From: Saprospiraceae bacterium
GTDB lineage: Bacteria > Bacteroidota > Bacteroidia > Chitinophagales > Saprospiraceae
Reading direction: 5' to 3'
DNA: 64,000 nucleotides
NCBI GenBank assembly: GCA_022844565.1
Contig: JALHLK010000016.1
Location: 21,509-85,508 of the forward strand
Position 1 is the first letter of the stretch, and each line of letters starts with the position of its first letter. Under the pieces are notes generated by a model, which saw only the letters and a list, made by a program, of their open reading frames with translations, searched no databases and had not been told where the DNA came from. Both the position numbers and the translations under genes were made by a program. Below, piece by piece: positions 19,730 through 29,645 of this stretch.

Positions 19730-21802
19730 ATGAATAAAAAGTTATTGTTGATGATATGCTTGGTTACAAGTAGCATGCTTTATGGGCAATTTAAGCCATT
19801 ATTAAATGAAATGGAGCAAATGTTTTTGGAAAAGCAGGACAAAAGTCGTTTTAAGACGCATTTGTATGGCTTGACAGAATTGCCTCACATTACAGCATCC
19901 AAAAACAATGAGAAAGTAAGGGATTATATTGTAAAATCAATGAAGGATGCAGGATTGAAAGTAGAAGTTTTTCCTTATGATATTTATTTGCCTGTTATGC
20001 CAGGTTATACAGCGGCTGAATTAGTTACACCTGTTAGAATGCCACTCAACAATAAAGAAAATATCTTTAAAGAAGATCGTTTTTCAGGGCATCCTGATCT
20101 TACGCAGGGTTTCAATGCATACACAGGATCAGGTGATGTGACAGCAGAAGTAGTATATGTGAATATGGGGCGAAAAGAAGATTTTGAGCAATTAGCAGCA
20201 ATGGGCATTTCTGTAAAAGGTAAAATTGCCCTGGCAAGATATGGAGGTAACTTCAGAGGGTATAAAGCTAAATTTGCTGAGCAATATGGTGCGATTGGTC
20301 TACTTATTTTTACAGATCCTGGAGACAGTGGTTATATGAAAGGATTAGTATATCCCGAGGGTCCGTATTATGATGAATCAAGTATCCAGAGAGGTTCTTT
20401 ACTGACACTACCCTACTCAGGAGATCCATTGACACCTATGCAACCCGCTTTGCCAATAGATGGCACGAAAAAGATTGAGCGATTAAAACCCGAAGACGTC
20501 AAGGAACTGCATTATATACCAGTAATGCCTCTTTCTTATGGATCTGCAAAAGAAATTATTGCAAGAATGAAGGGAAAACCGGTGCCAGCAGCATGGCAAG
20601 GAGGTCTTCCTTATACTTATAGAATAGAAGGTGGACCAGATTTAAAAGTAAGAGTCAATGTAAAGCAAGAACATAAGACTCAAAGAGTTTATAATATTAT
20701 AGGCACTTTAGAAGGAAGCGAAAATCCAAATGAATGGGTTATCGCGGGATGTCATTACGATGCATGGAATTTTGGGTCAATAGATCCAAACAGTGGCACT
20801 GCAATGTTACTTGGGGTTGCCGAAACATTAGGTAAAATGGCCAAAGAAGGTAAAAAACCGAAGAGAACTATCAAAATAGGACATTGGGATGCCGAAGAAG
20901 TTGGAATAATAGGGGCAACTGAATGGGTAGAACATTTTAGAGACGAACTCAATACCAATACGATAGCATATCTCAACGCGGACGCTGCTGTTGGAGGGAA
21001 AAACTTTGGTGGTGGTGCAAGCCCTACATTAAAAGATGTGATGATTACTACAACCTCTAAAGTACAGTATCCAGACTCTAGCAAAAGTGTGCTAGATATG
21101 TGGAAAGGAAAAGAAAAGGAGCCAGCTATTGGTAACTTAGGGGGGGGATCAGATCATTTGCCTTTTTACACACATGTGGGAATTCCTTCTTGGAGTGGAG
21201 GCACAGGAGGCGTATCAATCTATCACTCTATTTTCGATAATTTAAGTTATTACGAAAGATTTACAGACCCCGATTTTAAATTTGGGCCAATGGTGGAGCA
21301 AGTATTTGGTTTTGCTCTCATGGACTTAGCTTCTAATAATTTAATCCCTTACGGATTGAACAGATATGGTGTAGATAGCAAAAAACACTTCGAAGATTTA
21401 CAAAAGTCTTTCACTAATTTATTGACTGAATCAAAATCAACTTTCAATTTTACTAAATTGATCGCTGCAGCTGATAAATTAACAGATGCAGGAGCAAAAT
21501 GTGCGACTGCCCTAATGAAAGCAAATCCTAAGCACCTAAAAGAAGTAAACCAACGATTGATTAAATTGGAGCGATATTGGATAGACGGAGACGGTATGCC
21601 TTATGGGAAATGGCATAAATCGTTATATGTGAGTTCTGATCCTTACAGCGGCTATGCTTCTTGGATGATGCCAGCTTTTCACTATGAGCTAAGCTTAAAA
21701 AATACAACAAATCTATTAAGTTGGGAAACTAAATATCTTGCAGCGATGAATAATTTAGCCAACGAATTGACTGAAATTCAAAAATTAGCTGTAAAAAAAT
21801 AG
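19730..21802 (+). CDS. Exported M28-family peptidase with PA and dimerisation domains
   Basis: A 690-residue secreted metallopeptidase with the layout of glutamate carboxypeptidase II. It has a signal peptide (MNKKLLLMICLVTSSMLYGQ), an N-terminal catalytic lobe, a protease-associated domain (EVVYVNMGRKEDFEQL ... GKIALARYGG), then the di-zinc M28 core: GCHYDAWNFGSIDPNSG, GHWDAEEVGIIGATEW, IAYLNADAAVGG and a late YHSIFDNLSYYE His. A transferrin-receptor-like dimerisation domain closes it (residues 570-690). The enzyme probably removes C-terminal Glu or similar residues from peptides. The next gene starts 3 bp after its stop, so the two form an operon. Confidence 0.88.
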   Translation: MNKKLLLMICLVTSSMLYGQFKPLLNEMEQMFLEKQDKSRFKTHLYGLTELPHITASKNNEKVRDYIVKSMKDAGLKVEVFPYDIYLPVMPGYTAAELVTPVRMPLNNKENIFKEDRFSGHPDLTQGFNAYTGSGDVTAEVVYVNMGRKEDFEQLAAMGISVKGKIALARYGGNFRGYKAKFAEQYGAIGLLIFTDPGDSGYMKGLVYPEGPYYDESSIQRGSLLTLPYSGDPLTPMQPALPIDGTKKIERLKPEDVKELHYIPVMPLSYGSAKEIIARMKGKPVPAAWQGGLPYTYRIEGGPDLKVRVNVKQEHKTQRVYNIIGTLEGSENPNEWVIAGCHYDAWNFGSIDPNSGTAMLLGVAETLGKMAKEGKKPKRTIKIGHWDAEEVGIIGATEWVEHFRDELNTNTIAYLNADAAVGGKNFGGGASPTLKDVMITTTSKVQYPDSSKSVLDMWKGKEKEPAIGNLGGGSDHLPFYTHVGIPSWSGGTGGVSIYHSIFDNLSYYERFTDPDFKFGPMVEQVFGFALMDLASNNLIPYGLNRYGVDSKKHFEDLQKSFTNLLTESKSTFNFTKLIAAADKLTDAGAKCATALMKANPKHLKEVNQRLIKLERYWIDGDGMPYGKWHKSLYVSSDPYSGYASWMMPAFHYELSLKNTTNLLSWETKYLAAMNNLANELTEIQKLAVKK

Positions 21803-21805
21803 AAT

Positions 21806-24076
21806 ATGAAAAAGCAATTAGTAAAAAATATAAATATGCTTTTTACCTGGTTAAGTGTTTTTGCATTTACCCAAACCTTCAAGGGAGCCCAAAAGAATTT
21901 GGTTAGAAATGCGCTCTCAATTAGTGTGTTTTTTCTATTTTTTATTTCCTCGCAGCCGTCTTATGCTCAAAAATCTGTCACATTAGAAGACATTTGGACG
22001 CTTGGTAGTTTGAATGCAAGAGGAGTACCTGGATTCAATTTTATGAATGATGGCAAACATTATACAAGAAATGAAAGAGGAAATATAGAGCAATATGATT
22101 TACTGACAGGTCAAAAAGTGACAACTATTTTTGATGCATCCGTTCATAAAGGTAAAGATGGATTTACCGCTATGAGTAGTTATGAATTTAATAAAGATGA
22201 GTCACAAATTTTAATTTTAGCCAACTCAGAATCAATATTCAGACGTTCAAGCAAAGAAAACTGTTTTGTTTTTGATGTAAAATCTAAGGCGCTAAAGTCC
22301 ATAAGTGGTAATAAAAAATTTAGTAATCCTAGTTTTTCGCCAGATGGTAGTAAATTGGCCTACACTTATGAATTTAATATGTATGTATACGACCTAAAAA
22401 CAAGTAAAGAAACACAAATCACCAAAGATGGTCAAAAAAATGCTATTTTAAATGGATTGTGTGATTGGGTCTATGAAGAAGAATTTGGATTTACAAAGGC
22501 TTTTGAATGGAACAGTGCATCTGATCAGATAGCTTTTATAAGATTTGACGAAAAGGAAGTTCCGATGTTTTCTATGGAAATATACAATAATGACATGTAT
22601 CCTGCTGCAGAAACTTTTAAGTATCCAAAAGTTGGCGAAAAAAATTCAGTTGTTACCGTCCATTTATTCGATTTAAAAAGTAAAAAGGTTACATTGGCCG
22701 ATGTTGGCAGTTTGAATGATCAATATGTTCCAAGAATAAAATGGACGAATCAATCAAATAATGTATGTATCTACAAATTGAATAGACATCAAAATGATTT
22801 AACATTATACAATTACGATACAAAAAGTAAAAAAGCAAGTGTTCTATTTAATGAAACCAACAAATATTTCATTGACATTCATGATGATTTGACCTTCTTA
22901 AAGGATAATAGTGGTTTTATTTGGACTTCTGAAAAAAATGGATTTAATCAAGTTTTCTTATATGGCATGGATGGTAAGGAAAAGGTTGTATTGACACCTG
23001 GTTCTTTTGATGTAATTAGGCTCTACGGAGTGGATGAGGTTAATAAGAAAGCTTATTATTTAGCAGCAGAGAAATCGCAAAGGGAACATCAAGTATTTGA
23101 AGTAGGTCTCGATGGTAAAAATAAGCGATTAATGACAGATTCAAAAGGTATGAATATAGCTCAGTTTAGCTCTACTTTTGACTATTTTGTCCACAATAAT
23201 AGTACCATAAATACGCCACCGACGTATACCGTCAAAGATAGAAGTACAAAAGCAATTAGAGTCATTGAAAGTAACACAACGTTGAGTAAAAATTTAGAAA
23301 ATTACATTATCTCTGATGCAGAATTTTTTGATTTTAAAACATCGGAAGCTGTCCAGCTAAATGGCTACATGATCAAGCCAAAACATTTTAATACCAATAG
23401 GAAGTATCCCGTATTTATGTTTCAATATAGTGGTCCAAATAGCCAACAAGTTACAGATGGTTGGAAAGGAAGCAATTATCTTTGGTTTCAGCATCTTGCA
23501 GAAAAAGGATATATTGTAGTGTGTGTAGACCCACGTGGCACAGGAGCGAGAGGCGAAGAATTTAGAAAGCAAACCTACTTAAAATTAGGCCACTATGAAA
23601 CAATCGACCAAATTGAGTCAGCAAAATATCTAGCATCATTGCCCTATGTGGATGGATCAAGAATAGGTATCTATGGATGGAGTTATGGTGGATATATGTC
23701 AAGTCTGTGTATTTTAAAAGGAAATGATGTGTTTAAAGCTGCAATAGCTGTAGCACCTGTAATCAATTGGAAATGGTATGATACAATTTACACAGAGCGT
23801 TACATGCGTACTTATAACGAAAATATGAAAGGTTATGATGAAAACAGCCCAATCAATTTTGCAGATAGGCTAAAAGGTAAGTATCTCCTTGTTCATGGTA
23901 TGGCTGATGACAATGTACATTATCAGAATTCTGTTGAAATGTCAAATGCACTTATCAATGCAAATCGACAATTTGAAATGTTGTATTATCCAAATAAAAA
24001 TCATGGTATATTTGGTGGGAATGCTCGGATTCACTTGTATACAAAAATGACTGATTTTATAATAAATAATTTATAG
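21806..24076 (+). CDS. Exported dipeptidyl peptidase IV-like S9 peptidase
   Basis: A 756-residue serine peptidase of family S9B, which clips dipeptides after a penultimate Pro or Ala. A beta-propeller (about 60-500) precedes the alpha/beta-hydrolase domain. The nucleophile is in GWSYGGYMSS, the acid in MADDNVHYQN and the His in NKNHGIFGG. The propeller Glu pair reads VYEEEFGF. The annotated ATG at 21806 gives an unusual N-terminus with two hydrophobic runs. A TTG at 21899, preceded by an AAGGGAG-like sequence, would give a simple signal peptide ending PSYAQ, and may be the true start. Third member of the exported peptidase series. Confidence 0.88.
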   Translation: MKKQLVKNINMLFTWLSVFAFTQTFKGAQKNLVRNALSISVFFLFFISSQPSYAQKSVTLEDIWTLGSLNARGVPGFNFMNDGKHYTRNERGNIEQYDLLTGQKVTTIFDASVHKGKDGFTAMSSYEFNKDESQILILANSESIFRRSSKENCFVFDVKSKALKSISGNKKFSNPSFSPDGSKLAYTYEFNMYVYDLKTSKETQITKDGQKNAILNGLCDWVYEEEFGFTKAFEWNSASDQIAFIRFDEKEVPMFSMEIYNNDMYPAAETFKYPKVGEKNSVVTVHLFDLKSKKVTLADVGSLNDQYVPRIKWTNQSNNVCIYKLNRHQNDLTLYNYDTKSKKASVLFNETNKYFIDIHDDLTFLKDNSGFIWTSEKNGFNQVFLYGMDGKEKVVLTPGSFDVIRLYGVDEVNKKAYYLAAEKSQREHQVFEVGLDGKNKRLMTDSKGMNIAQFSSTFDYFVHNNSTINTPPTYTVKDRSTKAIRVIESNTTLSKNLENYIISDAEFFDFKTSEAVQLNGYMIKPKHFNTNRKYPVFMFQYSGPNSQQVTDGWKGSNYLWFQHLAEKGYIVVCVDPRGTGARGEEFRKQTYLKLGHYETIDQIESAKYLASLPYVDGSRIGIYGWSYGGYMSSLCILKGNDVFKAAIAVAPVINWKWYDTIYTERYMRTYNENMKGYDENSPINFADRLKGKYLLVHGMADDNVHYQNSVEMSNALINANRQFEMLYYPNKNHGIFGGNARIHLYTKMTDFIINNL

Positions 24077-24085
24077 TCAAGAAAT

Positions 24086-25435
24086 TTGAATTTTCCAGAG
24101 GAATTTAAAAATAGTATGGAGTCTTTACTTGGTGAAGACTCTATTTATTTTTTTAACGCTTTAGAAAGTCAAAGCCCTACTTCTTTAAGAATCAACAAAC
24201 AAAAATTCAATGCTTCATTTGACCACAATGAACAAATCCCTTGGAACAGCTTAGGAAGATATTTACTTTCTAGACCTTCTTTTACTTTAGACCCTACTTT
24301 TCATGCAGGCTCATACTACGTACAAGAAGCATCGAGTATGATAATCACCCAAATTTTACTTCAATTGGGTTTAGAGAATAAATCTTTAAAAGTTTTGGAC
24401 TTATGTGCCGCACCTGGAGGTAAGACTACCTTATTACATGATAATTTAAATTGCGAAAGTGTTATTGTTGCAAATGAGGTCATCAAAAATAGAGCAAATA
24501 TTCTTAAGGAAAACATCATCAAATGGGGATGTAAAAACGTTATCGTTACATCTGTAGACCCAACGTACTTTCAAAAATCTGGGCTTACATTTGATCTCAT
24601 TTTGGTAGATGCTCCATGCAGTGGTGAAGGAATGTTTCGTAAAGATACTGATGCTATTAAAGAATGGTCACTCGATAGTGTAGCTCATTGTAGTTTGCGA
24701 CAGAAAAGAATTCTAGATGATATAATCCCCTGTTTAAATCAAGATGGACACATCATCTATTCAACCTGTACGTTCAATCATCAAGAAAATATTGATCAAG
24801 TAATTTATATGCAAAACCACTATGGATTAAAAAGTCTCCAAATAAATGTAAATGACGATTGGGGCGTCACGCACATTGCAAAAGAAAATGCCTCAGGATA
24901 TCAATGTTACCCACACAAAACCAAAGGAGAAGGCTTTTTCTTTGCTGTTTTACAAAAAGACGAAGCTCCAAAACCACAAAGTGTTAAGTCAAATCCCTCC
25001 AAACTGAAGCTCCTCAATTCCAAAGAAGTTGCACCAATGCAATCTTTTGTAACTCCTGATGTGCTCTCCTCAATTTATCAACATCCCAATGGAGATTGTT
25101 ATCACCTAACTGATACCATTATAGAGTATACCCATATTGCGCAAAGCCAACTCAACCTGCAGTATGCAGGTGTAAAGCTTGGCACGCTTACCAAAAATCT
25201 ATTCTTACCTGACCATGCCTTAGCCTTGTCTCCTATTCTTAACCAATCTGTTCCAACAATAGAACTCAACCTAGAAGATGCTCTATCCTATCTTCGACGC
25301 ACTTTAACTTCTATTAATAGTTTAGGAAATGGATGGCAAATAGCACAATATCAAGGATTTAATCTGGGATGGTTTAAACAATTGGGAAATAGAATTAATA
25401 ATTACTATCCTGTTGATTGGAGGGTTAGGATGTAA
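24086..25435 (+). CDS. RNA 5-methylcytosine methyltransferase (RsmF/NOL1/NOP2/Sun family)
   Basis: A 449-residue SAM-dependent methyltransferase that modifies cytosine in rRNA or tRNA. Motif I is LDLCAAPGGKTTLL; the catalytic loop VDAPCSGEGMFRKD holds one Cys and IIYSTCTFNHQEN the second, the pair that forms and resolves the covalent RNA adduct. The C-terminal part resembles the RsmF-type extension. It appears to begin with TTG at 24086, because the N-terminus PEEFKNSMESLLGED fits the family better than the next ATG at 24116. The gene follows the S9 peptidase by 9 bp but has no obvious functional tie to it. Confidence 0.87.
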   Translation: MNFPEEFKNSMESLLGEDSIYFFNALESQSPTSLRINKQKFNASFDHNEQIPWNSLGRYLLSRPSFTLDPTFHAGSYYVQEASSMIITQILLQLGLENKSLKVLDLCAAPGGKTTLLHDNLNCESVIVANEVIKNRANILKENIIKWGCKNVIVTSVDPTYFQKSGLTFDLILVDAPCSGEGMFRKDTDAIKEWSLDSVAHCSLRQKRILDDIIPCLNQDGHIIYSTCTFNHQENIDQVIYMQNHYGLKSLQINVNDDWGVTHIAKENASGYQCYPHKTKGEGFFFAVLQKDEAPKPQSVKSNPSKLKLLNSKEVAPMQSFVTPDVLSSIYQHPNGDCYHLTDTIIEYTHIAQSQLNLQYAGVKLGTLTKNLFLPDHALALSPILNQSVPTIELNLEDALSYLRRTLTSINSLGNGWQIAQYQGFNLGWFKQLGNRINNYYPVDWRVRM

Positions 25436-25812
25436 GGTTGTAATGCGTGAATGTGAGAAAACTTTAATGCTTGAATGCGAAAATGCTTGAATGCGAGATG
25501 ACTGAGTGATTGCGACGTTAGGAGCAAATCGATTGAACGATTTCAATCGATAACGAAGGAACCGAGCAAAACTTTGCGAGGCTACTTAAAATGCTAATAG
25601 TTAAGGTAAAATGCGAGAATGATTGAATACGAGAATGGGAAATTGAAAATCAACAGACTAATATACCAATATACTAACGCATATTTGTGCAATGAGAACT
25701 AAAGGCCAAAGAACAATCACTTGAAATTAATTAAAAATTATAGTCTATACCGAAAAAAACATTTTAAAGTCTTAAATTTGAGCACTGAAATAATCAATAG
25801 AACTTTTTTGCT
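25436..25812. repeat. Intergenic region with degenerate short repeats and an inverted repeat
   Basis: This 377-bp gap has no gene that I can support. Its left half has several loose copies of a unit like AATGCTTGAATGCGAGAATG (from about 25440 to 25500 and again 25607-25640). At 25528-25551 lies a perfect inverted repeat with arms ATCGATTGA and TCAATCGAT around six bases, close enough to act as an RNA hairpin. The right half is featureless. Confidence 0.5.
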
Positions 25813-26451
25813 GTGAATAATATAAAACATATAGCCATTGCCGGTAATATCGGGGCTGGTAAAACGACATTGACATCTTTATTGGCAAAGCATTATCAAT
25901 GGGATGCCATGTTTGAAGATACCAATACAAATCCATATCTATCAGATTTTTATGACGACATGAAGCGGTGGTCATTTAATTTACAAATTTATTTCCTAAA
26001 TAGTAGGTATTCGCAAGTTGTTGACATAAGAAAAGGAAATAGTACGGTAATACAAGATAGAACGATCTATGAAGATGCCCATATTTTTGCTCCAAATTTA
26101 TACGATATGGGCCTTATGTCTGAAAGAGACTTCAGTAATTACACATCACTATTCGAGACAATGTCAGCTCAAATTCAGGGTCCTGATCTATTGATATATT
26201 TAAAAGCATCGATCTCGACTTTGGTTGATCATATACAGGTGCGAGGTAGAGATTACGAAGGGAGTATGTCGATTGACTATCTAAAAAGATTAAATAAAAG
26301 ATACGACAATTGGATTGCGTCTTACAATCAAGGTCCTCTTTTAGTCATAAATTCTGATGAAATAGATTTTTTAAATAAGCAAGAAGATTTTGGTGAGATT
26401 GTATCAAAAATTGAGGCAGAAATAGGTGGTCTCTTTACATTATTTAAGTGA
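25813..26451 (+). CDS. Deoxynucleoside kinase
   Basis: A 212-residue cytoplasmic enzyme of the dNK/dGK/dCK family, phosphorylating deoxynucleosides in the salvage of DNA precursors. The P-loop GNIGAGKTTL is near the N-terminus, EDTNTNPYLSDFYDD holds the base-binding Glu region, DRTIYEDAHIF is the DRS/DR-E-like catalytic segment, and the LID has QVRGRDYEGSMSIDYL with the Arg residues that contact phosphates. A GTG start at 25813 places the P-loop at the usual distance. The stop codon overlaps an in-frame GTG of the following gene by three bases. Substrate preference is not readable. Confidence 0.87.
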   Translation: MNNIKHIAIAGNIGAGKTTLTSLLAKHYQWDAMFEDTNTNPYLSDFYDDMKRWSFNLQIYFLNSRYSQVVDIRKGNSTVIQDRTIYEDAHIFAPNLYDMGLMSERDFSNYTSLFETMSAQIQGPDLLIYLKASISTLVDHIQVRGRDYEGSMSIDYLKRLNKRYDNWIASYNQGPLLVINSDEIDFLNKQEDFGEIVSKIEAEIGGLFTLFK

Positions 26452-26456
26452 TCAAT

Positions 26457-27110
26457 ATGAGCTTTATTACCATTAAATCTACCGTCGAAATAGAAAACAA
26501 CGCAACGTTGGTAGCCGTTTCAAAAACTAGGTCTAATGATCAAATATTAGCTATTTATAACCAAGGACAACGAATTTTTGGAGAAAATAGAGTGCAAGAA
26601 TTGATCGGTAAAAAGGATGCATTGCCTCAAGACATAATATGGCACATCATCGGATCTTTACAAAAAAACAAGGTAAAATTTATAGCACCTTTTATTGAGA
26701 TGATACACAGTGTTGATTCATTTGATTTGGCTAAAACTATCGATAAAGAGGCAGCAAAGAATCATAGAAAGATTAAAGTATTACTTCAAGTAAAGATTGC
26801 TAATGAGTATACTAAACAAGGTTTTGACATAGAGGATTTAATACTTTCATTAAAAAATGAAGACTGGTCTAGTCTTAAAAATATCGTCATCTGTGGCGTA
26901 ATGGGTATGGGCACATTGGTAGCTAATGATGTCCAAACAAGAAGTGAGTTTCAAAATTTGAATAACCATTTTAATCTCCTTAAGCTACAATACTTTTCAA
27001 ACAATCCCGAATTTAAAGAAATATCTATGGGTATGTCGGGTGATTACGAAATAGCATTAGAGGAAGGATCAACTATGGTGAGAATAGGGAGTGCATTATT
27101 CCAAGATTAA
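26457..27110 (+). CDS. YggS-family PLP-binding protein
   Basis: A 217-residue member of the PLP homeostasis protein family (YggS/PROSC), which binds pyridoxal phosphate and keeps B6 vitamers and amino acid pools in balance but has no known catalysis. The PLP lysine lies in LVAVSKTRSNDQI, followed by FGENRVQELIGK, WHIIGSLQKNKVK, IHSVDSF and the phosphate-binding SMGMSGDYEIALEEGSTMVRIGSALF. The ATG at 26457 is preferred to an upstream GTG (26448) that overlaps the stop of the kinase gene. The length is near the family norm. Confidence 0.88.
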   Translation: MSFITIKSTVEIENNATLVAVSKTRSNDQILAIYNQGQRIFGENRVQELIGKKDALPQDIIWHIIGSLQKNKVKFIAPFIEMIHSVDSFDLAKTIDKEAAKNHRKIKVLLQVKIANEYTKQGFDIEDLILSLKNEDWSSLKNIVICGVMGMGTLVANDVQTRSEFQNLNNHFNLLKLQYFSNNPEFKEISMGMSGDYEIALEEGSTMVRIGSALFQD

Positions 27111-27137
27111 AACTGCTCTTTCAAATAAACATATTAA

Positions 27138-27307
27138 ACCTAAAAATCTAAAATGGATTCCGTAGTGAAGGTCAAAAGGACAATAAAAGCAGCACTTTTT
27201 GCGACAAATCATAGCCACTGCTATGGTGAGAAGCAAAAAGTGAGTGAAACGCCTGATTTTGCAGTAATTTTGAGCTGTAATAGGAAATCCATTTGAGATA
27301 TTTAGGT
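27138..27307. mobile_element. MITE-like element, copy 1 (170 bp)
   Basis: A non-coding 170-bp unit bounded by terminal inverted repeats: 27138-27161 on the left begins ACCTAAAAATCTA, and 27283-27307 on the right gives ACCTAAATATCTC when reverse-complemented. Inside is a long imperfect palindrome with arms CACTTTTTG (27193-27201) and CAAAAAGTG (27234-27242) and an inner pair CATAGC/GCTATG. A diverged copy in the opposite orientation is at 48973-49246. It has no transposase of its own and no convincing target duplication was found. Confidence 0.65.
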
Positions 27308-27371
27308 AATTTATTATATATTTCAATATTCTTTTCAGACTTTTGCAATTTATAAATAAACCACTAAAACA

Positions 27372-29645
27372 ATGTCAAATATTGGACCTTCTTACTTGAA
27401 TGATCTAAATGATGTACAACGATCTGCGGTAGTTACAATCAATGGTCCTGTTATGGTCATAGCTGGTCCAGGATCAGGCAAGACGAGGGTACTAACTTTC
27501 AGAATAGCACATATGATCAATTCTGGTGTTCATCCGGGTCAAATTTTAGCCCTAACTTTTACTAACAAAGCGGCCAAGGAGATGAAGCACCGAATAGAAA
27601 GTGTAGCTGGTACTAAGGCCAATCAAGTTTGGGCTGGAACTTTTCACTCTTTATTTGCTCGAATATTAAGGGTAGAAGCTCATAAAATTGGTTTTCCAAA
27701 TGATTTTACGATTTACGATACTGACGACACAAAAGGGGTGATAGCTGACATCATAAAATCTATGAATCTAGATGCAAAAGTATATGCACCCAATCAAGTG
27801 AGAGCGCGTATTTCTGCCGCAAAATCAAACCTAATCACACCCAAAGCTTATAAAAACAATGATGATCTGATGGCCATGGATAGAATGAATCGAAGGCCAA
27901 TGATATATGACATATATGAAAAATATGTTACCAAATGTCAGCGATCAGGAGCAATGGATTTTGATGACTTGTTGTTGATGATGTACAAATTGCTTTATCA
28001 AAATCCAGAGGGCGTCAGAGAGAAATATCAAAGACAGTTTAAATATGTGATGGTTGATGAGTTTCAAGATACCAATTACTTGCAATACGAAGTCGTCAAA
28101 TTGTTCGTAAAATATCATGGTAGTGAAGAAAATGTTTGTATTGTAGGTGATGATGCACAAAGTATTTATTCATTCCGAGGGGCTACTATTCAAAACATCT
28201 TGCAGTATGAACACGATTTTCCCAACGTCCATACATTTAAGTTAGAGCAAAATTATAGATCTACCAATTTTATAGTCAATGCAGCCAATGAAGTAATCAC
28301 TTATAATAAAAATCAAATCACCAAGAAAATATTTACTACCCGCGAAGAAGGCAAAAAGATCAAAATTATCCAAGCAATGACGGATAATGAGGAAGGTAAG
28401 CGTGTGGCTGACTCTATTATAGAACAAAAGAATAGATACAATCTTTCCAACAAAGATATCGCCATCTTATACCGTACGAATGGACAATCTAGGGTTTTCG
28501 AAGAACAGTTAAGGAGATTGAATATAGCCTATAGAATTTACGGTGGACTTTCATTTTATTCACGAAAAGAAATCAAGGACGTCTTAGCTTATATACGACT
28601 TGTAGTCAATGACAAAGATGATGAAGCGCTCAAAAGGGTGATCAATTACCCAAAAAGAGGTATCGGCAATACTACCATTGATCAATTAAGTAAACTTGCT
28701 GAAGATAATGAAATGAGTATTTGGCAAGTCATCAGCAGCATGGACTTTTCGCCTAGAGTTAAAAAAAGTTTAGAAGAATTTGTAGGTATCATAAGAGCTT
28801 GTAAGCAGAAAGCAATGGTTAGTAATGCTTTTGACGCAGCGGTTTACATTGCAAAGGCTTCCGGAATTTATAGTGAACTTCGTGCTGATACTACCGTTGA
28901 GGGACAATCTAGATATGACAATCTCACTTCCCTACTCGATGGTATAAAAGAATTTGTAGAAGATGACGAATTGATAGAAGGCGAGTCTATTGATGATAAT
29001 AAATCACTATCCGTCTTTCTTCAAACCATTTCACTGATGACTGACGCAGATAATGAAAACCCAGAAACAAACGACACAATCACATTAATGAGTGTACACT
29101 CTGCAAAGGGGCTAGAATTCAAAAGTGTTTTTGTTGTTGGATTAGAAGAAAATCTCTTTCCATCTTATCAAACGCTAAGTACTCCTGATCAAATAGAAGA
29201 GGAGCGAAGATTATTTTATGTTGCTATTACTCGTGCTGAGGAGATTTTAACGCTCACTTATGCCAATAGTCGCTATCAATATGGAAATATGCGTTTTAAT
29301 GATCCAAGCCGATTTCTAGAGGAGATCAATGAGGAAAATATTGATAGTATGACCATTGTCAAAAGGCCTTCAAATGAGGATGATTTTGGTCAAGTTAAGA
29401 TATTGGGAGGACTAAAGCCAAAAGTGCTACAACCCATGATCCCAAAAATTGATCCAAACGACTTCGTTTCAAATGATCCTGATGAAATCAAAGTAGGTAA
29501 TAAAGTTCTTCACCTTAAGTTTGGGGAAGGCAAGGTAACTGCGATAGACGAACGTCAGGTTGCAACAATATACTTCGATCAGTTGGGAGAAAATCAAGAA
29601 AAGAGGATTATGTTACAATATTCGAAATTACAGATCTTGGAGTAA
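27372..29645 (+). CDS. UvrD/PcrA-type superfamily 1 helicase
   Basis: A 757-residue 3'-5' DNA helicase used in repair and plasmid or fork processing. Motifs in order: Walker A VIAGPGSGKTRVL, Ia LALTFTNKAAKEM, II MVDEFQDTNYLQ, III VGDDAQSIYSFRGA, IV region QNYRSTNFIV, V TLMSVHSAKGLEFKSVFV, VI RRLFYVAITRAEE. A C-terminal Tudor-like region (GNKVLHLKFGEGKVTAIDE) closes it, as in Gram-positive PcrA and Bacteroidota UvrD-like proteins. It is monocistronic, downstream of the MITE-like element. Whether it should be named pcrA or uvrD is open. Confidence 0.92.
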   Translation: MSNIGPSYLNDLNDVQRSAVVTINGPVMVIAGPGSGKTRVLTFRIAHMINSGVHPGQILALTFTNKAAKEMKHRIESVAGTKANQVWAGTFHSLFARILRVEAHKIGFPNDFTIYDTDDTKGVIADIIKSMNLDAKVYAPNQVRARISAAKSNLITPKAYKNNDDLMAMDRMNRRPMIYDIYEKYVTKCQRSGAMDFDDLLLMMYKLLYQNPEGVREKYQRQFKYVMVDEFQDTNYLQYEVVKLFVKYHGSEENVCIVGDDAQSIYSFRGATIQNILQYEHDFPNVHTFKLEQNYRSTNFIVNAANEVITYNKNQITKKIFTTREEGKKIKIIQAMTDNEEGKRVADSIIEQKNRYNLSNKDIAILYRTNGQSRVFEEQLRRLNIAYRIYGGLSFYSRKEIKDVLAYIRLVVNDKDDEALKRVINYPKRGIGNTTIDQLSKLAEDNEMSIWQVISSMDFSPRVKKSLEEFVGIIRACKQKAMVSNAFDAAVYIAKASGIYSELRADTTVEGQSRYDNLTSLLDGIKEFVEDDELIEGESIDDNKSLSVFLQTISLMTDADNENPETNDTITLMSVHSAKGLEFKSVFVVGLEENLFPSYQTLSTPDQIEEERRLFYVAITRAEEILTLTYANSRYQYGNMRFNDPSRFLEEINEENIDSMTIVKRPSNEDDFGQVKILGGLKPKVLQPMIPKIDPNDFVSNDPDEIKVGNKVLHLKFGEGKVTAIDERQVATIYFDQLGENQEKRIMLQYSKLQILE

